From positions 129,833 to 193,832 of the forward strand of contig NZ_DLHA01000050.1 in the NCBI RefSeq assembly GCF_002482975.1: DNA of 64,000 nt, given 5' to 3'. This DNA is from Flavobacterium sp. UBA7680. GTDB taxonomy: Bacteria > Bacteroidota > Bacteroidia > Flavobacteriales > Flavobacteriaceae. Shown in pieces: positions 16,286 through 25,790 of the stretch. A program made the translations under genes and the position numbers. The notes under the pieces are model-generated. The model saw only the letters and a program-made list of their open reading frames with translations. It was not told the origin of the DNA and did no database searches. The first letter of the stretch is position 1. Each line of letters starts with the position of its first letter.

Positions 16286-16858
16286 TTATGCTTCAGTTGT
16301 TTCGTTATTCTCTTCAGCAGCAGGAGCTTCTTCAGTAGCAGCTTCTGCTTCTACTTCAGCAACTTCTTCTTCAACTGCAGGAGTTGCAGCAGCGATAGCA
16401 TCAGCTTCAGCCTGAGCTGCAGCAGCTAAACGTTTAGCATTAACTTCTTGTTCTGCTTTAAAAGCTTTAGCTTTAGCATCAGCTTGCGCTTTTGATAAAC
16501 CGTCTTTTTTAGCATCAACTTTTCCAGATTTTGCCTCTAACCAAGCAGCTAATTTAGCATCAGCTTGTTCTTGAGTTAAAGCTCCTTTACGGATACCTCC
16601 ATCTAGGTGGTGTTTCAATAAAGCACCTTTGTAAGAAAGAATTGCTCTAGCAGTATCAGTTGGTTGTGCACCATTGTGTAACCATTTAACTGCACTGTCA
16701 AGGTTTAACTCAACAGTTGCTGGGTTTGTGTTTGGATTGTAAGTACCGATTTTCTCTAAGTATTTACCATCTCTTTTTGAGCGTGCATCTGCAGCTACAA
16801 CCCAGTAAAAAGGTTTTCCTTTTTTACCGTGTCTTTGTAATCTAATTTTTACTGACAT
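16286..16858 (-). CDS. rpsP: 30S ribosomal protein S16 with long C-terminal extension
   Basis: 190 residues, about twice the length of E. coli S16. The first 80 residues are the canonical domain (VKIRLQRHGKKGKPFYWVVA, then KYLEKIGTYNPN). Residues about 85-190 are an Ala/Lys then Ala/Glu-rich low-complexity tail. Such tails are normal for S16 in Flavobacteriia. It is the first gene of the rpsP-rimM unit. The tail probably extends from the 30S body and may be disordered. Confidence 0.96.
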   Translation of the reverse strand: MSVKIRLQRHGKKGKPFYWVVAADARSKRDGKYLEKIGTYNPNTNPATVELNLDSAVKWLHNGAQPTDTARAILSYKGALLKHHLDGGIRKGALTQEQADAKLAAWLEAKSGKVDAKKDGLSKAQADAKAKAFKAEQEVNAKRLAAAAQAEADAIAAATPAVEEEVAEVEAEAATEEAPAAEENNETTEA

Positions 16859-17019
16859 AATCGTATGATTAAATTTTGAGGTACTCGACCTCTGTTAATT
16901 AAGGGCGCAAAGATATAATTTTTTTATCAATTATCCGTTTCAAAAGGTATTAAATGTATTTAAGACAGATTTTTAGCTTTTTTTGACTTTTAAATTTCAA
17001 TATTTACCTCATAATGCGA

Positions 17020-17027
17020 TACTTTTG
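17020..17027 (+). promoter_or_regulatory. -7 element (TACTTTTG)
   Basis: A match to the Bacteroidota -7 consensus TANNTTTG, 20 bases before the ATG at 17048. No clear -33 TTG is seen at the usual spacing. Confidence 0.4.
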
Positions 17028-17047
17028 CATTAAATTCATTTTAATAT

Positions 17048-17542
17048 ATGAAAAAATATTTTTACTTCTTATCTTTTTTACTACTGCTTACATCTTGTAC
17101 AGAAGATGTAAAATTTAATAATCCTGCTTTTCAAACCCTGAAAAATAATGTTTTCTGGAGAGCTCAAACGTATAAAGCTTATTTTGGTACAAACGGAACT
17201 GTATTTATTGAGGGATCTTTAGGATACGAAAAAGTTATTTTGCAAACTGCTTCTTCTGCAGAACAAACTTTTCTTTTAGGAGTTAATGAAACTTCAAAAG
17301 CATCTTACGAAAATACGCTGCCTGCCGAATTATCTTCATTTTCTACAGGAACAAATATTGGTAACGGACAAATTATTATAACAGAATACGATACGAATAA
17401 TAATACTATTTCGGGAACATTTAAATTTACGGCAATGAATGAAGATGAAAGCGATACCGAAAATCCAAAAATTAACTTTACAGAAGGAGTTTTCTATAAA
17501 GTTCCAATTCAAGTAAGTGATATTGTTCATCATCAGATGTAA
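17048..17542 (+). CDS. DUF6252-like lipoprotein
   Basis: 164 residues with a lipoprotein signal (FLSFLLLLTSC, lipid Cys at 17). The rest is a beta-rich domain: NNVFWRAQTYKAYFGTNGTV, ending with a G-T-F-K-F-T-A strand and an acidic NEDESDTENPKINFTEGVF. It matches a Bacteroidota lipoprotein family I know as DUF6252, of unknown function. It stands alone, divergent from rpsP-rimM. Confidence 0.75.
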   Translation: MKKYFYFLSFLLLLTSCTEDVKFNNPAFQTLKNNVFWRAQTYKAYFGTNGTVFIEGSLGYEKVILQTASSAEQTFLLGVNETSKASYENTLPAELSSFSTGTNIGNGQIIITEYDTNNNTISGTFKFTAMNEDESDTENPKINFTEGVFYKVPIQVSDIVHHQM

Positions 17543-17635
17543 CTTTTGCAAATACGGCGTTTTATGAGCTGATTTTCAAAATCAAAATAAAAACATAAAT
17601 AAACTAATATATAGTAGATTACGGAAAAATAAGAC

Positions 17636-17643
17636 TACATTTG
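17636..17643 (+). promoter_or_regulatory. -7 element (TACATTTG)
   Basis: A TANNTTTG match 24 bases upstream of the RRM-protein start at 17668. No good -33 box was found. Confidence 0.4.
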
Positions 17644-17667
17644 CTACATTATTATAAATAAGTACAT

Positions 17668-18027
17668 ATGAACATTTTTGTTGGAAGCCTTCCATTCAGT
17701 ATTGAGGAAGCAGATTTAAGAGAGTCTTTCGAGGCTTACGGAGCAGTAGATTCAGTTAAAATTATCACTGATAAATTTACTGGAAGAAGCAAAGGTTTTG
17801 GTTTTGTTGAGATGCCAAACGATGCTGAAGCTCAAAAAGCAATTGATGAATTGAACGGAGCTACTGTTCAAGGTCGTTCAATTGTAGTTAATAAATCTGA
17901 ACCGAAACCTGAAGGTGAAAGAAGAAGCTTCAACAATAACAGCCGTGGTGGAGATTCACGCGGAGGTTATGGTGGAGGAAACAGCCGTGGTGGAAATGAC
18001 CGTGGTGGTAACAGAGGAGGATATTAA
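17668..18027 (+). CDS. RRM-domain RNA-binding protein, glycine-rich tail
   Basis: 119 residues. The RRM spans 1-77 with RNP2 IFVGSL and RNP1 KGFGFVEM. The tail (about 85-119) is an RGG/Gly/Asn-rich stretch (NNNSRGGDSRGGYGGGNSRG). This is the glycine-rich cold-shock-type RRM protein common in Bacteroidota and Cyanobacteria, thought to act as an RNA chaperone. A strong terminator follows directly, so it is a single-gene unit. Confidence 0.92.
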   Translation: MNIFVGSLPFSIEEADLRESFEAYGAVDSVKIITDKFTGRSKGFGFVEMPNDAEAQKAIDELNGATVQGRSIVVNKSEPKPEGERRSFNNNSRGGDSRGGYGGGNSRGGNDRGGNRGGY

Positions 18028-18046
18028 TATTTTTTTCTAAATATAT

Positions 18047-18079
18047 AAAAGGGATCAACGAAAGTTGATCCCTTTTTTT
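18047..18079 (+). terminator. Rho-independent terminator of the RRM gene
   Basis: A perfect stem AAAGGGATCAAC / GTTGATCCCTTT with a GAAA loop and a T-run, starting 20 bases after the stop. Confidence 0.85.
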
Positions 18080-18095
18080 ATGCGGTATTTTTTCT

Positions 18096-18155
18096 GTAGA
18101 GGCGCACAGCAGTGCGTCTAACATACCGAGGAGACGCACTGCTGTGCGCCTCTAC
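18096..18155. repeat. Large perfect hairpin, REP-like
   Basis: A 24-bp perfect inverted repeat (18096-18119 and 18132-18155; arm starts GTAGAGGCGCACAGCAGTGC) around a 12-base loop. It is GC-rich compared with its surroundings and lies between the convergent RRM gene and leuB. The sequence type (GTAGAGNCGCAC...GTGCGTCTC) recurs in several bacterial genomes as a dispersed repeat. Confidence 0.8.
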
Positions 18156-18168
18156 GATTATATGTTTA

Positions 18169-19230
18169 TTATAAATTCGCTACAAGCCAATCTCCAACTT
18201 CGCTTGTTTTGTATGCTTTTGACCCTTTTGAAGCTAAATCTTCGGTAACAACTCCTTGCTCTAAAGATTTGTTTACAACAGCTCTGATAGCTTCAGCTTC
18301 GTCTTTTAAACCAAAAGCATCTTCGAACATCATGGCTGCAGATAAAATAGTCGCTAATGGATTAGCAATGTTTAACCCGGTTGCCTGAGGATAAGATCCG
18401 TGGATTGGTTCGTATAATGAAGTATGTTCTCCAACAGAAGCAGAAGGCATTAATCCCATTGAACCTGAAATTACAGAAGCCTCGTCAGTTAAGATATCTC
18501 CAAATAAATTTTCTGTGATTAATACATCATAAGAATTTGGCCATTGAACCAAACGCATTGCAACAGCATCAACAAATTCGTAAGAAACCGTAACTTCAGG
18601 ATAATCTTTTTCCATTGCCTGAACGGTTTCTCTCCATAAACGTGAAGTTTCCAAAACGTTGGCTTTATCAACACAACATAATTTTTTAGAACGTGTCATT
18701 GCTAATTCGAAACCTTTTTTAGCTAAACGCTGCACTTCTTCACGTGTGTAAACGCAATTGTCAAAAGCAGTTTCTCCACCATCTTTTCTTCCTTTTTCTC
18801 CAAAGTAAATTCCACCCGTTAATTCTCTTAAGAAAACTAAATCAGTTCCTTCGATTCTTTCTCTTTTTAAAGGAGAATTATCAATTAAAGAAGGAAAAGT
18901 AAATGTTGGACGAACGTTAGCAAACAATCCTAATTTTTTACGCATTAACAATAAACCTTGCTCAGGACGAACAGGTGCACTTGGATCATTATCATATTTT
19001 GGGTGGCCGATAGCTCCAAATAAAACCGCATCGGCTTTCATACAAACTTCGTGCGTTTCGTCTGGATAAGGAACTCCAACTGCGTCGATTGCGCAAGCTC
19101 CAGTCAAAGCAGGAGTCCAAGTGATTTCGTGATTGAATTTTTTTGCAATAGCATCAGATACTTTTACAGCTTCATTTATTACCTCAGGACCAATTCCGTC
19201 TCCTGCTAAAAGGGCTATGTTAAATTTCAT
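18169..19230 (-). CDS. leuB: 3-isopropylmalate dehydrogenase
   Basis: 353 residues, family length. NAD-dependent oxidative decarboxylation of 3-isopropylmalate in leucine synthesis. Motifs: FNIALLAGDGIGPEVINEAV at the N-terminus, RPEQGLLLMRKKLGLFANVRP, FLRELTGGIYFGEKG, and the metal-binding ITENLFGDILTDEASVISGS, then EPIHGSYPQATG. It is the last gene of the minus-strand leuC-leuD-leuA-leuB set. Confidence 0.96.
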   Translation of the reverse strand: MKFNIALLAGDGIGPEVINEAVKVSDAIAKKFNHEITWTPALTGACAIDAVGVPYPDETHEVCMKADAVLFGAIGHPKYDNDPSAPVRPEQGLLLMRKKLGLFANVRPTFTFPSLIDNSPLKRERIEGTDLVFLRELTGGIYFGEKGRKDGGETAFDNCVYTREEVQRLAKKGFELAMTRSKKLCCVDKANVLETSRLWRETVQAMEKDYPEVTVSYEFVDAVAMRLVQWPNSYDVLITENLFGDILTDEASVISGSMGLMPSASVGEHTSLYEPIHGSYPQATGLNIANPLATILSAAMMFEDAFGLKDEAEAIRAVVNKSLEQGVVTEDLASKGSKAYKTSEVGDWLVANL

Positions 19231-19249
19231 TTTTTAAGTATTTATTATT

Positions 19250-19404
19250 TTAAGGTTCTAAGGTTCTGAGTTGCTAAGATTCTAAGTTTTTTCTGCTTAT
19301 CGTATTAGTAACTAGGTGTTGATTTTTTAAGATTCTGAGTTTTTAAGGTTCTAAGCTCAAAGAAAAAATCTCAGCAACTTAGAATCTTAGCAACTTAGTA
19401 CCTT
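19250..19404. repeat. TTCTAAG/CTTAGAA repeat cluster in the leuA-leuB gap
   Basis: Units such as TAAGGTTCTAAG and GTTGCTAAGATTCTAAG (19270-19286) pair perfectly over 17 bp with 19378-19394, which overlaps nothing coding. The gap can fold into a long hairpin within the leucine operon and may modulate leuB expression (inference). Confidence 0.65.
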
Positions 19405-20923
19405 AAGCTATTACATTCAACATTTTTTGCGTTGCAATAATCGCTGCAACAGTTTGATCTGAATCTAATCCGCGAGTTTTAAATTCTTTTCCGTTGTTTA
19501 CCCAGGTAATAATCGTTTCGCACAAGGCATCAGAACTACTTCCTGGTGGGATTCTTACGGCATAATCAATTAATTTTGGAAGCGTTAATTTTTTGCTTTT
19601 ATAAATCTTTGATAAAGCATTCATAAAGGCATCAAACTGACCGTCGCCCTGAGCATTTTCTTCGATAATTTCTTCGCCAAATTTTAAACACAAAGTCGTT
19701 GACGGACGCATTCCTTTTGAGTGTACTAATATATAGGACTCGATTTTTATTTTTTCTTCGTAAGTATGACTGTCCAAAACATCTGAAATAATGTATGGAA
19801 GATCTTCCTTAGTAACGGTTTCTTTTTTATCGCCTAGTTCAATGATTCTTTGGGTAACCAATTTCAAATCTTCCTGATTTAATTTTAAACCTAATTCCTG
19901 AAGATTTTTCTCGATATTGGCTTTTCCAGAAGTTTTTCCTAAAGCGTATTTTCTTTTTCTTCCAAAGCGTTCTGGAAGCAAATCATTAAAATATAAGTTG
20001 TTTTTGTTGTCTCCGTCGGCATGGATTCCGGCAGTTTGTGTAAAAACATTATCGCCTACAATAGGTTTGTTGGCAGGAATTCTGTATCCTGTAAACGTTT
20101 CAACTAATTTGCTTACCGTATATAAAGAAGTTTCTTTGATGTTGATGCTTACTTCTGGCAGATAATCATTGATTACCGCAACCGTACTTTCAAGCGGAGC
20201 GTTTCCGGCACGTTCTCCCATTCCGTTTACCGTTACGTGAAGTCCGTTAATGCCGGCTCTTACAGCTTCCATAACATTGGCAACACTTAAATCGTAATCG
20301 TTATGAGCGTGAAAATCAAAATGAATATTTGGATATTTTGCTCTGATTTTAGAAATAAATTCAAAAGCCAAAGATGGAATTAAAACTCCTAAAGTATCCG
20401 GAAGTAAAATTCTTTTTACGGGTTGTGTAGATAAGAAATCCAGAAATTGAAACACATATTCAGGCGAATTTCGCATTCCGTTGCTCCAGTCTTCTAAATA
20501 AACATTCGTCTCAATATTATTTTCTTTTGCTAAAGCGATGATTTGAGCGATTTCAGAAAAATGCTGCTCTGGTGTTTTTTTTAACTGATGTGTTAAGTGG
20601 TTCATTGAACCTTTGGTCAATAAATTCTGTACTTTGGCACCGGCTTTTTTCATCCAATCAATCGAAACTCCGCCGTCAACAAACGAAAGAACTTCAATTC
20701 GGTTAATATAGCCGCGTTCTTCAGCCCATGAAGTAATGCCTTTTACAGCTTGAAATTCTCCTTCGCTAACGCGTGCCGAAGCAATTTCGATTCTATCAAT
20801 ATTTAATTCTTCCAGCAATAATTGCGCAATGGTTAGTTTTTCTGCAGCAGAAAATGAAACTCCTGAGGTTTGTTCACCATCACGAAGCGTCGTATCCATT
20901 ATTTCAATTTTTCTTTTTTCCAT
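19403..20923 (-). CDS. leuA: 2-isopropylmalate synthase / citramalate synthase family enzyme
   Basis: 506 residues. The catalytic HMGL-type TIM barrel begins IMDTTLRDGEQTSGVSFSAA (metal-binding D, catalytic R) and includes FDFHAHNDYDLSVANVMEAV (H-x-H) and the glycine-rich GERAGNAPLE. A LeuA-type regulatory dimer domain follows (about 370-500), so leucine feedback is expected. It condenses acetyl-CoA with a 2-oxo acid. Its place between leuD and leuB points to isopropylmalate synthesis. Sequence alone does not firmly exclude citramalate synthase (CimA-like N-terminus). Confidence 0.87.
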   Translation of the reverse strand: MEKRKIEIMDTTLRDGEQTSGVSFSAAEKLTIAQLLLEELNIDRIEIASARVSEGEFQAVKGITSWAEERGYINRIEVLSFVDGGVSIDWMKKAGAKVQNLLTKGSMNHLTHQLKKTPEQHFSEIAQIIALAKENNIETNVYLEDWSNGMRNSPEYVFQFLDFLSTQPVKRILLPDTLGVLIPSLAFEFISKIRAKYPNIHFDFHAHNDYDLSVANVMEAVRAGINGLHVTVNGMGERAGNAPLESTVAVINDYLPEVSINIKETSLYTVSKLVETFTGYRIPANKPIVGDNVFTQTAGIHADGDNKNNLYFNDLLPERFGRKRKYALGKTSGKANIEKNLQELGLKLNQEDLKLVTQRIIELGDKKETVTKEDLPYIISDVLDSHTYEEKIKIESYILVHSKGMRPSTTLCLKFGEEIIEENAQGDGQFDAFMNALSKIYKSKKLTLPKLIDYAVRIPPGSSSDALCETIITWVNNGKEFKTRGLDSDQTVAAIIATQKMLNVIA

Positions 20924-21122
20924 ATTGATATTGTAATTTCTAACGTTGGATTTTTATTGATATCCATGTTTAATTTTGACGCTGATTTTACGGATTCGCT
21001 TTGCGAAGACGCTGATAAAAACGGATTCTTAATTAAGTAAAATAAAAATCCGCGTTAACCTGTGTTTTTGCGATAGCAAATCTGTTTTATCCGTGTTCTA
21101 TGTTTTCTCATTTAATTTAGAA

Positions 21123-21155
21123 AGACCCGACTGGTTTTTGAAACCTGTCGGGTCT
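21123..21155. repeat. GACCCGAC hairpin
   Basis: Inverted repeat AGACCCGAC / GTCGGGTCT, extendable to about 15 bp with one mismatch, between leuD and leuA. The upstream 20940-21110 also carries words such as ACGGATT and GACGCTGAT in both orientations. No gene is seen in the 254-base gap. Confidence 0.6.
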
Positions 21156-21177
21156 AATATCCTGAATGAGATTTCTA

Positions 21178-21774
21178 TTAGTAAGGAAGTTTATCGGCGA
21201 AAGCCACAATATCTTCTTTAATGTTTTGTAAATAATCAATGTCGTCAAAGCCATTAATCATGTTGTTCTTTTTGTATCCGTTAATAGCAAAAGATTCTTG
21301 CTGACCAGTTGACAATAAAGTAATCGTTTGGTTTGGCAAGTTGATTTCTAGTTCTGTATTAGGATCAGCTTGGATTGCTTTGAAAATAGTTTCAGCAAAT
21401 TCTGGGCTAATTTGTACTGGCAAAACACCAATATTTAAACAGTTTCCTTTAAAGATATCTGCAAAGAAACTAGAAACTACAGCTCTAAAACCGTAATCGT
21501 AAACTGCCCACGCAGCGTGCTCTCTAGAAGATCCAGAACCGAAGTTTTTTCCTCCAACAAGAATTTTTCCAGAATAAGTAGAATCGTTTAAAACGAAATC
21601 AGCTTTTGGAGTATCATCGCCGTTATATCTCCAGTCTCTAAAAAGGTTATCTCCAAAACCTTCACGTTTTGTAGCTTTTAAGAAACGAGCCGGAATAATT
21701 TGATCTGTATCAACGTTCTCAATTGGCAGTGGCACTGCACTGCTGGTAAGTATAGTAAATTTATCGTATGCCAT
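21178..21774 (-). CDS. leuD: 3-isopropylmalate dehydratase small subunit
   Basis: 198 residues, family length. Swivel-domain signatures: PIENVDTDQIIPARFLKAT and GGKNFGSGSSREHAAWA. It pairs with LeuC to isomerise 2- to 3-isopropylmalate. It follows leuC on the same strand after 166 bases that hold ATTTTAG-type direct repeats. Confidence 0.96.
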   Translation of the reverse strand: MAYDKFTILTSSAVPLPIENVDTDQIIPARFLKATKREGFGDNLFRDWRYNGDDTPKADFVLNDSTYSGKILVGGKNFGSGSSREHAAWAVYDYGFRAVVSSFFADIFKGNCLNIGVLPVQISPEFAETIFKAIQADPNTELEINLPNQTITLLSTGQQESFAINGYKKNNMINGFDDIDYLQNIKEDIVAFADKLPY

Positions 21775-21940
21775 TTTTTGGAATTTTAGGATTTTAGATT
21801 TTAGATTTTAGATTTCTTTTGAAAACTTAAAAATTAGAACCTAAAAATGTTTTGTATTAAATAATGTTGATCAATTTTATTTGAAGAAATTTAGATGAAG
21901 ATTTCACAAAGCGAGAAACCTAAAATCTAAACTCTGCAAT

Positions 21941-23335
21941 CTAAAATAATTCACGCGGATCAGTTAGTTTTCCTGTAACAGCAGCGGCAGCAGCCATAAT
22001 CGGACTTGCTAAAAGCGTTCTCGAACCAGGACCCTGACGGCCTTCAAAGTTTCTGTTTGAAGTACTTACCGCATATTTTCCGGCAGGAACTTTATCGTCG
22101 TTCATTGCTAAACAAGCAGAACAACCCGGCTGACGTAATACGAAACCAGCTTCAGTAAGAATATCTAAGATACCTTCTTCTTTAATCTGTGCTTCAACAA
22201 CGTGAGAACCCGGAACTAACCAAGCCGTAACATTATCTGCTTTTTTTCTTCCTTTTACAATTTCTGCGAAAGCTCTAAAATCTTCAATACGTCCGTTTGT
22301 ACAACTTCCCAAGAAAACATAATCAATTTGTTTTCCAATCATTACATCATCTTCATGGAAGCCCATGTAAGCCAAAGATTTTTTGTAAGTTTCCTCACCA
22401 CCTTCAACTTCTTTTGCACTTGGGATATGTTTTGTAATACCAATTCCCATTCCTGGGTTAGTACCATAAGTAATCATTGGTTCAATGTCTGAAGCTTTGA
22501 TGTTTAATTCAGCATCAAAAACAGCATCAGCATCCGTTTTTAAAGTTTTCCAGTATTCAACAGCTTTTGTCCAAGCTTCACCTTTTGGAGCGTATAATCT
22601 TCCTTCAAGGAAATCGAAAGTAGTTTGGTCAGGAGCGATCATTCCGCCACGAGCACCCATTTCGATACTTAAATTACAAACCGTCATACGACCTTCCATA
22701 GTCATGTTTTCAAAAACATCACCAGCATATTCAACAAAATAACCTGTTCCTCCAGAAGTAGTTAACTGAGCAATAATATAAAGTGCAACGTCTTTTGGAC
22801 CAACACCTTTGCTCAATTTACCATTTACGTTAATACGCATTTTCTTTGGTTTAGGCTGCATAATACATTGAGTAGACAAAACCATCTCAACCTCAGAAGT
22901 TCCGATACCAAAAGCAATTGCTCCAAAAGCACCGTGAGTAGACGTATGCGAATCACCACATACAATAGTAGCACCTGGCAAAGTAATTCCGTTTTCAGGA
23001 CCAACTACGTGTACAATTCCATTTTTTTGATGACCTAATCCCCAGTGTGAAATTCCGTATTCAGCAGCATTATCTTCAAGAGCCTGAAGCTGATTTGCTG
23101 ATAAAGGATCCTGAACTGGTAAATGTTGGTTTATAGTTGGGGTATTGTGATCTGCAGTTGCAAAAGTACGTTGTGGGTATAAAACGTTAACGCCTCTTGA
23201 TTTTAATCCTAAAAAAGCAACAGGACTCGTAACTTCGTGAATGAAATGGCGGTCAATAAAAAACACATCTGGTCCATCTTCAATTTTACGCACTACATGT
23301 GAATCCCATACTTTGTCAAATAATGTCTTACTCAT
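21941..23335 (-). CDS. leuC: 3-isopropylmalate dehydratase large subunit
   Basis: 464 residues. An aconitase-family 4Fe-4S enzyme. Ligand cysteines are visible in FLGSCTNGRIEDFRAFAEI and RQPGCSACLAMNDD; other motifs are FIDRHFIHEVTSPVAFLGL and VCGDSHTSTHGAFGAIAFGI. It is the first gene of the leu set and is preceded by a well-formed promoter at 23401-23430. Confidence 0.97.
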   Translation of the reverse strand: MSKTLFDKVWDSHVVRKIEDGPDVFFIDRHFIHEVTSPVAFLGLKSRGVNVLYPQRTFATADHNTPTINQHLPVQDPLSANQLQALEDNAAEYGISHWGLGHQKNGIVHVVGPENGITLPGATIVCGDSHTSTHGAFGAIAFGIGTSEVEMVLSTQCIMQPKPKKMRINVNGKLSKGVGPKDVALYIIAQLTTSGGTGYFVEYAGDVFENMTMEGRMTVCNLSIEMGARGGMIAPDQTTFDFLEGRLYAPKGEAWTKAVEYWKTLKTDADAVFDAELNIKASDIEPMITYGTNPGMGIGITKHIPSAKEVEGGEETYKKSLAYMGFHEDDVMIGKQIDYVFLGSCTNGRIEDFRAFAEIVKGRKKADNVTAWLVPGSHVVEAQIKEEGILDILTEAGFVLRQPGCSACLAMNDDKVPAGKYAVSTSNRNFEGRQGPGSRTLLASPIMAAAAAVTGKLTDPRELF

Positions 23336-23400
23336 TTTTTATTTTTTTTAATTGTAATTTCTATAACCACAGCAATTTCCTGTTCATTATAATAGCAAAA

Positions 23401-23430
23401 CAAAAGTAAAAAAAGATACAAAAGCGTCAA
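23401..23430 (-). promoter_or_regulatory. Bacteroidota-type promoter of the leucine operon
   Basis: On the minus strand TTG (23430-23428), 19 bases, then TACTTTTG (23408-23401), a full match to TTG-N19-TANNTTTG. It lies 66 bases upstream of the leuC ATG, leaving room for a leader. Confidence 0.65.
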
Positions 23431-23853
23431 TTTCGATATTTCATTATATACGATACCCAAACTAAAATACAAATTGCTAAACCGCTTTTGCGGCTTCAAT
23501 TTTGGCAGAAAAATGATTTATAAAATGACTTTGTTTTTCTTTTTCGACTTTAATTTTCTTTGATTGTTTTTTGTTTTAATAGTTTGCAAATTTATTTCAA
23601 AATCACTATAAAATATAAGAATTTAATTGAAAAAATCTAACAAAATGAATAAAAATAGTAATAATTGTTAGTTTTGATTTCTTTGCAAAAAGAATGCTTT
23701 TTAGGTTTTTGAAGGCTTTTAAAAGAGTTTTTATGACGTTATTTAGATTCAATAAACCATCTAAATACTACGACATCCAAGAAGTGTATTTTTATGAAAT
23801 TTTATGCTTTTTTAAGACAAAAAGGGCTTTTTTGAAGAGAATAATTTTAAAGA
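23431..23853. other. AT-rich gap without a gene
   Basis: About 420 bases upstream of the leu promoter and downstream of the AraC-family gene. No ORF of note, no strong hairpin and no RNA gene recognised on either strand. Confidence 0.5.
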
Positions 23854-24771
23854 CTAATTCAGGGAATTTTTAAACTCTAATGGAGTAAGATTGGTTTTCT
23901 TTTTAAACAGTTTACTAAACGACTGAGGATATTCAAAACCCAATTGATAAGCAATTTCCGCCACCGAAAGATTGGTAGTCATTAGGAAATCTTTTGATTT
24001 TTCTATTAATTTCGAATGAATGTGCTGCTGTGCATTTTGTCCAGTTAAATTGCGAAGCATATCGCTTAAATAATGACTGGAAACATTTACTTGTGAAGCA
24101 AGAAAATCGACTGAAGGTAAACCTCTTTGTAAGGTTTCGGCACTATTGAAATAATCATTTAAAGTATTTTCTACTTTAAGTAATAAATCATTGCTGACCG
24201 TTTTTCGGGTAATAAATTGGCGTTTGTAAAAACGATTACTGTAATTCAGCAAAACATCAATATAGGAAATAATAACATCCTGGCTCATTTCGTCAATAGC
24301 CGTATGAAGTTCATTATCAATATTATTTAATAAGCCTAGAATCGTTGTTTTTTCACTGTCAGAAAGATGCAGCGCTTCATTAGTATCATAGGAGAAAAAG
24401 CCATACTTTTTAATGTTTTTCCCTAAAGGATAATTTCTAATAAAATCCGGATGAAAAAATAACGTATAGCCATGATATTCCGTTCCTTCTTCATTATCTG
24501 TAAAAATCAATTGATTAGGAGAAGTGAACATCAAACCGCCTTCGTTAAAATCATAATAACCCTGACCGTAACCCATTTTACCATTCGTCGAATATTTATA
24601 AGATATTTTATAAAAATCGAGTAAAAAATAGTTATTCGTTTCCGCTTTGACAGCCAGTATTTTATTATCAACCAAACTGATCATGGGATGCAGTGGTTTT
24701 GGCAGATCAAACAAAGTATGAAACTGCGAAACAGAGGAAATTTTGGTTGGAGTATTGTTTTTCTTTTCCAT
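23854..24771 (-). CDS. AraC-family transcriptional regulator
   Basis: 305 residues. The N-terminal part is a cupin-like sensor (FLLDFYKISYKYSTNGKMGY). The C-terminal HTH_18 domain has LASQVNVSSHYLSDMLRNLT and SVAEIAYQLGFEYPQSFSKL. It starts 72 bases after the SDR gene on the same strand, so the pair is probably one unit. The ligand is unknown. Confidence 0.9.
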   Translation of the reverse strand: MEKKNNTPTKISSVSQFHTLFDLPKPLHPMISLVDNKILAVKAETNNYFLLDFYKISYKYSTNGKMGYGQGYYDFNEGGLMFTSPNQLIFTDNEEGTEYHGYTLFFHPDFIRNYPLGKNIKKYGFFSYDTNEALHLSDSEKTTILGLLNNIDNELHTAIDEMSQDVIISYIDVLLNYSNRFYKRQFITRKTVSNDLLLKVENTLNDYFNSAETLQRGLPSVDFLASQVNVSSHYLSDMLRNLTGQNAQQHIHSKLIEKSKDFLMTTNLSVAEIAYQLGFEYPQSFSKLFKKKTNLTPLEFKNSLN

Positions 24772-24842
24772 GATATAAAGGTATAAAAAATGAAAATTAA
24801 TACCGCACAGATTATCAAAACCTGAGCGGTATTAGTAATAAA

Positions 24843-25646
24843 TTAGGCTCCCAAAAATTGTTTACCAAATGAAGCACGAAAAACTTCATCACCTTGTTCC
24901 AGTCTTTGTTGGTAAAGCGCTTTTGCATCTTCTCCCGCCACATATCTAAGTTTGTTTTTTCCGTCTGTAGCAGCTTCATAAACAACATCGGCAATATGTT
25001 CTGGAGTCGATGCCATTTCAAACATTACATCTACATTTTCAAACATTTTGTCTGCCATTGCCTGGTATTCAGGTTTAACTCCAGTGTCAAGTGAACCGTG
25101 TAAAAATTCTGTTTTTATACCGCCTGGAGAAACCGTTTTAATATTGATTCCAAACGGATTCAATTCATAAGCCATACTTTCGCTCCAGCCTTCTAATCCC
25201 CATTTTGTTGCGTGATATACAGATCCTAAAGGAAAAGAAATCAATCCGCCGATAGAAGTAGTTGAGATAAATAAACCGTTTCTTTTTTCTCTGAAATACG
25301 GAATAAAAGCATTCGTTACACGAATCGTTCCTAATAAATTAGTATTTAATTGTTTTGTGATTTGATCATCGTTAAAACTTTCCAAAGGGCCAATTAATCC
25401 GTAACCAGCATTATTAAAAACGATATCAATATCGCTTAATGCAATAGCTTTTTGAACCGTGCTTTGTATTTGGTCATAATTCGTAACGTCTAATGGTAAA
25501 AGGGTTACGTTTTCTAAACTAGCAAGTTCAGTTTCCTTTTCAGGAGTTCTCATTGTTGCGATTACATTCCAGCCTTTTGCTTGAAATAATTTTGCTGTTG
25601 CTTTTCCTAAACCTGATGATGCGCCTGTGATAAAAATTGTTTTCAT
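24843..25646 (-). CDS. SDR-family NAD(P)-dependent oxidoreductase
   Basis: 267 residues, classical short-chain dehydrogenase. Cofactor motif IFITGASSGLGKATA, structural NNAGYG, and active-site S and YxxxK in STTSIGG...SVYHATKWG. The substrate cannot be told from sequence. Paired with the downstream AraC-type regulator, an arrangement frequent in Bacteroidota. Confidence 0.9.
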   Translation of the reverse strand: MKTIFITGASSGLGKATAKLFQAKGWNVIATMRTPEKETELASLENVTLLPLDVTNYDQIQSTVQKAIALSDIDIVFNNAGYGLIGPLESFNDDQITKQLNTNLLGTIRVTNAFIPYFREKRNGLFISTTSIGGLISFPLGSVYHATKWGLEGWSESMAYELNPFGINIKTVSPGGIKTEFLHGSLDTGVKPEYQAMADKMFENVDVMFEMASTPEHIADVVYEAATDGKNKLRYVAGEDAKALYQQRLEQGDEVFRASFGKQFLGA

Positions 25647-25790
25647 GATTATTATTTTTTAATTGTTATAATTTGATGAAGCAAAGTTCAGCATACAGTA
25701 AAGCTTAAAAGTGTTCATTTTGGTCTAATGAGTATCCAAAATGAATAATCGGAGTTTTTTGAGTTAAAAAACTTTGGGTGTAGTTATTTT

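Noticed and set aside
23336..23853. Riboswitch or leader-peptide attenuator before leuC
   Set aside because: The 66-base leader has no run of Leu codons or recognisable riboswitch fold.
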